From contig OX392529.1 in NCBI GenBank assembly GCA_947623455.1, positions 2,852,001 to 2,916,000 on the forward strand: 64,000 nucleotides of DNA. The letters are read 5' to 3'. Under the pieces are notes generated by a model. The model searched no databases. It saw only the letters and a list, made by a program, of their open reading frames with translations, and was not told the DNA's origin. Origin of the DNA: Mimachlamys varia (lineage: Eukaryota; Mollusca; Bivalvia; Pectinida; Pectinidae). Shown here piece after piece: positions 48,601 to 60,600 of this stretch. The first letter of the stretch is position 1. Each line of letters starts with the position of its first letter. Both the position numbers and the translations under genes were made by a program.

Positions 48601-51600
48601 CCTCCAATCAGAGAGGAGGTGAAGACCCCCTCCAATCAGAGAGGAGGTGAATACCCCCTCCAATCAGAGAGGAGGTGAAGACCTCCTCCAATCAGGGAGG
48701 AAGGGAAGACCTCCTCCAATCAGAGAGGAGGTGAAGACCCCTCCAATTTCATTTTTATTTAAATAATTTTTTATTGACATAAGATCAATGTGGATAAATT
48801 AACAGGCAAGGCCTATATTAATTCCACAAGATGGCCAAGAGTAAAATTATAAAATAAACGTTAAGATTTGATATGATAAATTCAGAAAAAATTGAAATGA
48901 ACAAGAGATCCCAGAGGGATCTTGGCTCCCACCAACAATCCTAGTGTTATGAACATTGAAATTTCTTGTGAAAATTAACAACAGTTGAAATAAGGAGTCT
49001 AATCAGGAAATTTGTTTTTCTGGCTAGTTCCAAAATCCAAAACTTTGTTATATCTTGTGAATTATTGGATGGATCTTTCCTGATATCCATATGCAGGTTC
49101 CTCTTGTAAATAAATACATGTTGGATCTCATCATGTATTTATTAACAACAGGAACCTGCATATGGAATTCAGGAAAGATCCATCCAATATTTCACAAGAT
49201 ATAACAATAACAAATTTTCATTGTCAAAATCCAAGATGGCCGTCTGTGAGCCATTTTGTTTTTCCAATCAGTCTCAAAATCAATACAATACAACTAGGGA
49301 CCAAGGGGAACATGCATATGGAATTTGGGAAAGTTCCACCCAATACTTCACAAGATTTAACGATAATAAAGTTGTATTGTCAAAATCCAAGATTGCCGTC
49401 TCTCAGCCATTTTTTTTTTTCTCTCGATCAGTCCCAAAATCAATACGCCACAGACCAAGGGAAACCTGCATTTTTGGGAAAGACCCATTCAATACTTAAC
49501 AAGATATAACAATACTATATTTTCATTGTCAAAATCCAGGATGGCCGTTATGTCAGCCATTTAGTTTTTTTGATAAGTCCCAAAATCAATCCAATGCTTC
49601 TCCAGAAATAGATAACAAGCTATTACTAACAAATCCGAGATGGCCACCTGTCAGCCATATTGTATATCTGATTTCTCTGAAAATAAACTATGCAAAACTA
49701 GGCATCAAGGGGAATCAACATATAAAATATGAGAATGATCCGTCAAGTACTTCTAAAGAAATAGTGAAAACAAACTATAACTCACAAATCTAAGATGGCC
49801 TTGTGTCGGCTAAATTGTTTATCTGATCTATCTGAAAGATAGACCATGCACAACTAGGCACCAAGGGGAACCTACGTATTAAATTTGAGAATGATCCATC
49901 CAGTAGGTCACAAGAAATAGCTATAATAAACTATTACTCATCAATCCAAGGTGGCTGCCTGTCGGCCATATTATTCATTGGATCTGTCCGGAAATGTACT
50001 TTGCACAACTAGGCACTAAGGGAAACCTACATATGAACCAGCATGGATGATGGACGACAGACGATGGATGGACAAGTGATGGACGACAGACGATGGATGG
50101 ACAAGTGACGGACAACGGACGATGGATGGACAAGTGACGGACAACGGACGATGGATGGACAAGTGACGGACAACAGACGATGGATGGACAAGTGACGGAC
50201 AACGGACGATGGATGGACAAGTGACGGACGACAGACGATGGATGGACAAGTGACGGACGACAGACGATGGATGGACAAGTGACGGACGACAGACGATGGA
50301 TGGACAAGTGACGGACAACGGACGATGGATGGACAAGTGACGGACGACAGACGATGGATGGACAAGTGACGGACGACAGACGATGGATGGACAAGTGACG
50401 GACAACGGACGATGGATGGACAAGTGACGGACAACAGACGATGGATGGACAAGTGACGGACAACGGACGATGGATGGACAAGTGACGGACAACGGACGAT
50501 GGATGGACAAGTGACGGACAACAGACGATGGATGGACAAGTGACGGACAACGGACGATGGATGGACAAGTGACGGACGACAGACGATGGATGGACAAGTG
50601 ACGGACGACAGACGATGGATGGACAAGTGACGGACAACAGACGATGGATGGACAAGTGACGGACGACAGACGATGGATGGACAAGTGACGGACGACAGAT
50701 GATGGATGGACAAGTGACGGACGACAGACGATGGATGGACAAGTGACGGACGACAGACGATGGATGGACAAGTGACGGACGACAGACGATGGATGGACAA
50801 GTGACGGACGACAGATGATGGATGGACAAGTGACGGACAACAGACGATGGATGGACAAGTGACGGACGACAGACGATGGATGGACAAGTGACGGACGACA
50901 GACGATGGATGGACAAGTGACGGACAACGGACGATGGATGGACAAGTGACGGACAACAGACGATGGATGGACAAGTGACGGACGACAGACGATGGATGGA
51001 CAAGTGACGGACGACAGACGATGGATGGACAAGTGACGGACAACGGACGATGGATGGACAAGTGACGGACGACAGACGATGGATGGACAAGTGACGGACG
51101 ACAGACGATGGATGGACAAGTGACGGACGACAGACGATGGATGGACAAGTGACGGACGACAGACGATGGATGGACAAGTGATGGACGACAGACGATGGAT
51201 GGACAAGTGATGGACAACAGACGATGGATGGACAAGTGACGGACGACAGACGATGGATGGACAAGTGACGGATGACAGACGATGGATGGACAAGTGATGG
51301 ACAACGGACGATGGATGGACAAGTGATGGACGACAGACGATGGATGGACAAGTGACGGACGACAGACGATGGATGGACAAGTGACAGACAATGGACGATG
51401 GATGGACAAGTGACGGACGACAGACGATGGATGGACAAGTGACGGACGACAGACGATGGATGGACAAGTGACGGACGACAGACGATGGATGGACAAGTGA
51501 CGGACGACAGACGATGGATGGACAAGTGACGGACAACAGACGATGGATGGACAAGTGATGGACGACGGATGATGGATGGACAAGTGACGGACAACGGATG

Positions 51601-54600
51601 ATGGATGGACAAGTGATGGTCGACAGATGATGGATGGACAAGTGACGGACGACAGACGATGGATGGACAAGTGACGGACGACAGACGATGGATGGACAAG
51701 TGATGGACGACAGACGATGGATGGACAAGTGATGGACAACAGACGATGGATGGACAAGTGACGGACGACAGACGATGGATGGACAAGTGACGGATGACAG
51801 ACGATGGATGGACAAGTGATGGACAACGGACGATGGATGGACAAGTGATGGACGACAGACGATGGATGGACAAGTGACGGACGACAGACGATGGATGGAC
51901 AAGTGACAGACAATGGACGATGGATGGACAAGTGACGGACGACAGACGATGGATGGACAAGTGACGGACGACAGACGATGGATGGACAAGTGACGGACGA
52001 CAGACGATGGATGGACAAGTGACGGACGACAGACGATGGATGGACAAGTGACGGACAACAGACGATGGATGGACAAGTGATGGACGACGGATGATGGATG
52101 GACAAGTGACGGACAACGGATGATGGATGGACAAGTGATGGTCGACAGATGATGGATGGACAAGTGACGGACGACAGACGATGGATGGACAAGTGACGGA
52201 CGACAGACGATGGATGGACAAGTGATGGACGACAGACGATGGATGGACAAGTGATGGACAACAGACGATGGATGGACAAGTGACGGACGACAGACGATGG
52301 ATGGACAAGTGACGGATGACAGACGATGGATGGACAAGTGATGGACAACGGACGATGGATGGACAAGTGATGGACGACAGACGATGGATGGACAAGTGAC
52401 GGACGACAGACGATGGATGGACAAGTGACAGACAATGGACGATGGATGGACAAGTGACGGACGACAGACGATGGATGGACAAGTGACGGACGACAGACGA
52501 TGGATGGACAAGTGACGGACGACAGACGATGGATGGACAAGTGACGGACGACAGACGATGGATGGACAAGTGACGGACAACAGACGATGGATGGACAAGT
52601 GATGGACGACGGATGATGGATGGACAAGTGACGGACAACGGATGATGGATGGACAAGTGATGGTCGACAGATGATGGATGGACAAGTGACGGACGACAGA
52701 CGATGGAATGACAAGTGACGGACGACAGACGATGGATGGACAAGTGACGGACGACAGACGATGGATGGACAAGTGACGGACGACAGACGATGGATGGACA
52801 AGTGACGGACGACAGACGATGGATGGACAAGTGACGGACGACAGACGATGGATGGACAAGTGACGGCGATTTGAAGATCCCACCATCTGATGGTGGTAGG
52901 CTACAAAGACAGGTGAGACACAAGTGTACTTGTTGCCTGAGGACTACAAAGATAGGTGAGACACAAATGTACTTACTGCCTGAGGACTACAAAGATAGGT
53001 GAGACACAAGTGTACTTACTGCCTGAGGACTACAAAGACAGGTGAGACACAAGTGTACTTACTGCCTGAGGACTACAAAGATAGGTGAGACACAAGCGTA
53101 CTTACTGCATGAGGACTACAAAGATAGGTGAGGCACAAGTGTACTTACTGCCTGAGGACTACAAAGACAGGTGAGGCACAAGTGTACTTACTGCCTGAGG
53201 GCTACAAAGATAGGTTAGACACAAGTGTACTTACTGCCTGAGGACTACAAAGATAGGTGAGACACAAGTGTACTTGCTGTATGAGGGCTACAAAGATAGG
53301 TGAGGCACAAGTGTACTTACTGCCTGAGGACTACAAAGATAGGTGAGACACAAGTGTACTTACTGCCTGAGGACTACAAAGATAGGTGAGGCACAAGCGT
53401 ACTTACTGCCTGAGGGCTACAAAGATAGGTTAGACACAAGTGTACTTACTGCCTGAGGACTACAAAGATAGGTGAGACACAAGTGTACTTACTGCCTGAG
53501 GGCTACAAAGACAGGTGAGACACAAGTGTACTTACTGTATGAGGGCTACAAAGATAGGTGAGGCACAAGTGTACTTGTTGCCTGAGGGCTACAAAGATAG
53601 GTGAGGCACAAGTGTACTTGTTGCCTGAGGGCTATAAAGATAGGTTAGACACAAGTGTACTTACTACCTGAGGGCTACAAAGATAGGTGAGACACAAGTG
53701 TACTTGTTGCCTGAGGGCTACAAAGATAGGTGAGACACAAGTGTACTTACTGCCTGAGGGCTACAAAGATAGGTGAGACACAAGTGTACTTACTGCCTGA
53801 GGGCTACAAAGATAGGTGAGACACAAGTGTACTTGTTGCCTGAGGGCTACAAAGACAGGTGAGACACAAGTGTACTTACTGCCTGAGGACTACAAAGACA
53901 GGTGAGACACAAGTGTACTTACTGCCTGAGGGCTACAAAGATAGGTGAGGCACAAGTGTACTTACTGCCTGAGGACTACAAAGACAGGTGAGACACAAGT
54001 GTACTTACTGCCTGAGGACTACAAAGATAGGTGAGACACAAGCGTACTTACTGCATGAGGACTACAAAGATAGGTGAGGCACAAGTGTACTTACTGCCTG
54101 AGGACTACAAAGACAGGTGAGGCACAAGTGTACTTACTGCCTGAGGGCTACAAAGATAGGTTAGACACAAGTGTACTTACTGCCTGAGGACTACAAAGAT
54201 AGGTGAGACACAAGTGTACTTGCTGTATGAGGGCTACAAAGATAGGTGAGGCACAAGTGTACTTACTGCCTGAGGACTACAAAGATAGGTGAGACACAAG
54301 TGTACTTACTGCCTGAGGACTACAAAGATAGGTGAGGCACAAGCGTACTTACTGCCTGAGGGCTACAAAGATAGGTTAGACACAAGTGTACTTACTGCCT
54401 GAGGACTACAAAGATAGGTGAGACACAAGTGTACTTACTGCCTGAGGGCTACAAAGACAGGTGAGACACAAGTGTACTTACTGTATGAGGGCTACAAAGA
54501 TAGGTGAGGCACAAGTGTACTTGTTGCCTGAGGGCTACAAAGATAGGTGAGGCACAAGTGTACTTGTTGCCTGAGGGCTACAAAGATAGGTTAGACACAA

Positions 54601-57600
54601 GTGTACTTACTACCTGAGGGCTACAAAGATAGGTGAGACACAAGTGTACTTGTTGCCTGAGGGCTACAAAGATAGGTGAGACACAAGTGTACTTACTGCC
54701 TGAGGGCTACAAAGATAGGTGAGACACAAGTGTACTTACTGCCTGAGGGCTACAAAGATAGGTGAGACACAAGTGTACTTACTGCCTGAGGGCTACAAAG
54801 ACAGGTGAGACACAAGTGTACTTACTGCCTGAGGGCTACAAAGATAGGTGAGGCACAAGTGTACTTGTTGCCTGAGGGCTACAAAGACAGGTGAGACACA
54901 AGTGTACTTACTGCCTGAGGGCTACAAAGACAGGTGAGACACAAGTGTACTTACTGCCTGAGGGCTACAAAGATAGGTGAGGCACAAGTGTACTTACTGC
55001 CTGAGGACTACAAAGATAGGTGAGACACAAGTGTACTTACTGCCTGAGAATAACTCTATCACATCCCATAATACAGGGTTTTCTTCAAAAACTTTCCAAA
55101 CATACAAATCTCTGGAAAAAAACAAAAGCACATTTTCAATTGAAATGAATAAATGTACACACATTTTGTAAATGAATTAAATAATGTAAACAGCATTTAT
55201 ATACTGGTTACGGTAATAGTTTATCTCTCCACAGTAAAACGACCAATATTTCCTGGTTACGGTGACAGTTTACCTCTCCACAGTAAAACAACCAATGTTT
55301 CCTGGTTACGGTGACAGTTATCCTTTCCACAGTAAAACGACCAATGTTTCCTGGTTAAAGTGACAGTTATCCTTTCCACAGTAAAACGACCAATATTTCC
55401 TGGTTACAGTAATAGTTTACCTTTCTACAGTGAAACGACCAATGTTTCCTGGTTACGGTGATAGTTTACCTTTCCACAGTAAAACGACCAATATTTCCTG
55501 GTTACGGTGATAGTTTACCTTTCCACAGTAAAAAGACCAATATTTCCTGGTTACGGTGATAGTTTACCTTTCCACAGTAAAAAGACCAATATTTCCTGGT
55601 TACGGTGACAGTTTACCTTTCCACAGTAAAACGACCAATATTTCCTGGTTACGGTGACAGTTTACCTTTCCACAGTAAAACGACCAATATTTCCTGGTTA
55701 CGGTGACAGTTTACCTTTCCACAGTAAAACGACCAATATTTCCTGGTTACGGTGACAGTTTACCTTTCCACAGTAAAACGACCAATATTTCCTGGTTACG
55801 GTGACAGTTTACCTTTTCACAGTAAAACGACCAATATTTCCTGGTTACAGTAATAGTTTACCTTTCCACAGTGAAAAAAACAATGTTTCCTGGTTACGGT
55901 GACAGTTTACCTTTCCACAGTAAAACGACCAATATTTCCTGGTTACAGTAATAGTTTACCTTTCCACAGTAAAACGACCAATATTTCCTGGTTACGGTGA
56001 CAGTTTACCTTTCCACAGTAAAACGACCAATGTTTCCTGGTTACAGTAATACTTTACCTTTCCACAGTAAAACGTAAGGAATCCTCCTCCGGCCAGAACC
56101 TGTTGTTATACAATACGTCTGGTGTGGTTAATTCTGTGATCAGGCTGCCAATCATACGGCAAAGGTCACCAGACAAGGTCAGAGGGCGGACTTTATCACG
56201 GAGTGGATCTGAGTGGACAACATCAGTTTCCATAGCAACATCTACATTGTGATTGGTATTCTGTCTGGAGCAGGTGTGTAAAATGTCAAGGAGACACCTT
56301 TTGTTACGCTTCACATGTTCCTGTCAATTAAAATATTACAGGTGTGTAAAATGTCAAGGAGACACCTTTTGTTACGCTTCACATGTTCCTGTCAATTAAA
56401 ATATTACAGGTGTATAAAATGTCAAGGAGATATCTTTTGTTACGCTTCACATGTTCCTGTCAATTAAAATATTACAGGTGTGTAAAATGTCAAGGAGACA
56501 CCTTTTGTTACGCTTCACATGTTCCTGTCAATTAAAATATTACAGGTGTGTAAAATGTCAAGGAGACACCTTTTGTTACGCTTCACATGTTCCTGTCAAT
56601 TAAAATATTACAGGTGTGTAAAATGTCAAGGAGACACCTTTTGTTACGCTTCACATGTTCCTGTCAATTAAAATATTACAGGTGTGTAAAATGTCAAGGA
56701 GACACCTTTTGTTAAGCTTTACATGTTCCTGTCAATTAAAATATTACAGGTGTGTAAAATGTCAAGGAGATACCTTTTATTAAGCTTCACATGTTCCTGT
56801 CAATTAAAATATTACAGGTGTATAAAATGTCAAGGAGACATCTTTTGTTACGCTTCACATGTTCCTGTCAATTAAAATATTACAGGTGTGTAAAATGTCA
56901 AGGAGACACCTTTTGTTACGCTTCACATGTTCCTGTCAATTAAAATATTACAGTTGTATATCACATCTCACATGACAAAGTAAACATTGTAAGTGTACCG
57001 TATCTCACGTGACAAAGTAAACATTGTAAGTATACCGTATCTCAGGTGACAAAGTAAACATTGTAAGTATTGACCGTATCTCAAGTCATTAAGTAAACAT
57101 TGTAAGTATACTGTATCTCAGGTGACAAAGTAAATATTGTTAGTATACCGTATCTCACATGACAAAGTAAACATTGTAAGTATACCGTATCTCACTTGAC
57201 AAAGTAAACATTGTACGTATACCGTATCTCATGTGACAAAGTAAACATTGTACGTATACCGTATCTCAGGTGACAAAGTAAACATTGTAAGTATACTATA
57301 TCTCATGTGACAAAGTAAACATTGTAAGTATACCATATCTCATGTGACAAAGTAAACATTGTAAGTATACTATATCTCATGTGACAAAGTAAACATTGTA
57401 AGTATACCGTATCTCACGTGACAAAGTAAACATTGTTAGTATACCATATCTCATGTGACAAAGTAAACATTGTAAGTATACCGTATCTCATGTGACAAAG
57501 TAAACATTGTACGTATACCATATCTCATGTGACAAAGTAAACATTGTACGTATACCGTATCTCAGGTGACAAAGTAAACATTGTAAGTATACTATATCTC

Positions 57601-60600
57601 ATGTGACAAAGTAAACATTGTAAGTATACCATATCTCATGTGACAAAGTAAACATTGTAAGTATTGACTGTATCTCACGTGACAAAGTAAACATTGTAAG
57701 TATACCATATCTCATGTGACAAAGTAAACATTGTAAGTATACCATATCTCATGTGACAAAGTAAACATTGTAAGTATTGACTGTATCTCAGGTGACAAAG
57801 TAAATATTGTTAGTATACCGTATCTCACATGACAAAGTAAACATTGTAAGTATACCGTATCTCACTTGACAAAGTAAACATTGTACGTATACTATATCTC
57901 ATGTGACAAAGTAAACATTGTAAGTATACCGTATCTCACGTGACAAAGTAAACATTGTTAGTATACCATATCTCATGTGACAAAGTAAACATTGTAAGTA
58001 TACCGTATCTCATGTGACAAAGTAAACATTGTACGTATACCATATCTCATGTGACAAAGTAAACATTGTACGTATACCGTATCTCAGGTGACAAAGTAAA
58101 CATTGTAAGTATACTATATCTCATGTGACAAAGTAAACATTGTAAGTATACCATATCTCATGTGACAAAGTAAACATTGTAAGTATTGACTGTATCTCAC
58201 GTGACAAAGTAAACATTGTAAGTATACCATATCTCATGTGACAAAGTAAACATTGTAAGTATACCATATCTCATGTGACAAAGTAAACATTGTAAGTATT
58301 GACTGTATCTCACGTGACAAAGTAAACATTGTAAGTATACCATATCTCATGTGACAAAGTAAACATTGTAAGTATTGACCGTATCTCACGTGACAAAGTA
58401 AACATTGTAAGTATACTATATCTCATGTGAGAAAGTAAACATTGTTAGTATACCGTATCTCACGTGACAAAGTAAACATTGTAAGTATTCCGTATCTCAC
58501 GTGACAAAGTAAACATTGTAAGTATACTATATCTCATGTGACAAAGTAAACATTGTACGTATACCATATCTCACGTGACAAAGTAAACATTGTAAGTATA
58601 CCGTATCTCCATGACAAAGTAAACATTGTAAGTATACCATATCTCATGTGACAAAGTAAACATTGTAAGTATACTGTATCTCCATGACAAAGTAAACATT
58701 GTAAGTATACCGTATCTCACGTGACAAAGTAAACATTGTAAGTACTATATCTCACCTGACAAAGTAAACATTGTAAGTATACCGTATCTCACGTGACAAA
58801 GTAAACATTGTAAGTATACCGTATCTCACGTGACAAAGTAAACATTGTAAGTATTGACCGTATCTCATGTGACAAAGTAAACATTGTAAGTGTAACGTAT
58901 CTCATGTGATAAAGTAAACATTGTAAGGATACCGTATCTCAGGTGACAAAGTAAACATTGTAAGTATACTGTATCTCATGTGACAAAGTAAACATTGTAA
59001 GTGTAACGTATCTCATGTGATAAAGTAAACATTGTACGTATACCGTATCTCAGGTGACAAAGTAAACATTGTAAGTATACTGTATCTCAGGTGACAAAGT
59101 AAACATTGTAAGTATTCCGTATCTCACGTGACTAAGTAAACATTGTAAGTATTGACCGTATCTCATGTGACAAAGTAAACATTGTAAGTATACTATATCT
59201 CACATGACAAAGTAAACATTGTAAGTATACCGTATCTCAGGTGACAAAGTAAACATTGTAAGTATTGACCGTATCTCAAGTCATAAAGTAAACATTGTAT
59301 GTATACCATATCTCTATGACAAAGTAAACATTGGAAGTATATCGTATCTCATGTGACAAAGTAAACATTGTAAGTATATCGTATCTCATGTGACAAAGTA
59401 AACATTGGAAGTATATCGTATCTCACATGACAAAGTAAACATTGTAAGTATATCATATCTCATGTGACAAAGTAAACATTGTAAGTATACCGTATCTCAC
59501 GTGGCAAAGTAAATATTGTAAGTATATCGTATCTCATGTGACAAAGTAAACATTGTAAGTATACCGTATCTCACGTGACAAAGTAAACATTGTAATTATA
59601 CCGTATCTCACGTGACAAAGTAAACATTGTAAGTACTATATCTCACCTGACAAAGTAAACATTGTAAGTATACCGTATCTCACGTGACAAAGTAAACATT
59701 GTAAGTATACCGTATCTCACGTGACAAAGTAAACATTGTAAGTATTGACCGTATCTCATGTGACAAAGTAAACATTGTAAGTGTAACGTATCTCATGTGA
59801 TAAAGTAAACATTGTAAGTATACCGTATCTCAGGTGACAAAGTAAACATTGTAAGTATACTGTATCTCATGTGACAAAGTAAACATTGTAAGTGTAACGT
59901 ATCTCATGTGATAAAGTAAACATTGTACGTATACCGTATCTCACGTGACAAAGTAAACATTGTAAGTATACTGTATCTCAGGTGACAAAGTAAACATTGT
60001 AAGTATTCCGTATCTCACGTGACAAAGTAAACATTGTAAGTATTGACCGTATCTCATGTGACAAAGTAAACATTGTAAGTATACTATATCTCACATGACA
60101 AAGTAAACATTGTAAGTATACCGTATCTCAGGTGACAAAGTAAATATTGTAAGTATTGACCGTATCTCAAGTCATAAAATAAACATTGTATGTATACCAT
60201 ATCTCTATGACAAAGTAAACATTGGAAGTATATCGTATCTCACATGACAAAGTAAACATTGTACGTATACCGTATCTCATGTGACAAAGTAAACATTGTA
60301 AGTATACAGTATCTCACGTGACAAAGTAAACATTGTAAGTATACCATATCTCATGTGACAAAGTAAACATTGTAAGTATACTGTATCTCACGTGACAAAG
60401 TAAACATTGTAAGTATACCATATCTCACGTGACAAAGTAAACATTGTATGTATACCATATCTCACGTGACAAAGTAAACATTGGAAGTATATCGTATCTC
60501 ACATGACAAAGTAAACATTGTAAGTATACCGTATCTCATGTGACAAAGTAAACATTGTAAGTGTAACGTATCTCACGTGACAAAGTAAACATTGTAAGTA

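Noticed and set aside
49975..52923. Three minus frames of over 900 codons rich in HPSSV/HLSIH
   Set aside because: The 29-bp unit repeats its frame every 87 bp, and all three minus frames are open simultaneously. The array lies in a mobile element within an intron.
54977..55171. 64-codon plus-strand ORF
   Set aside because: Antisense to INTS5 exon C and part of the 43-bp array.
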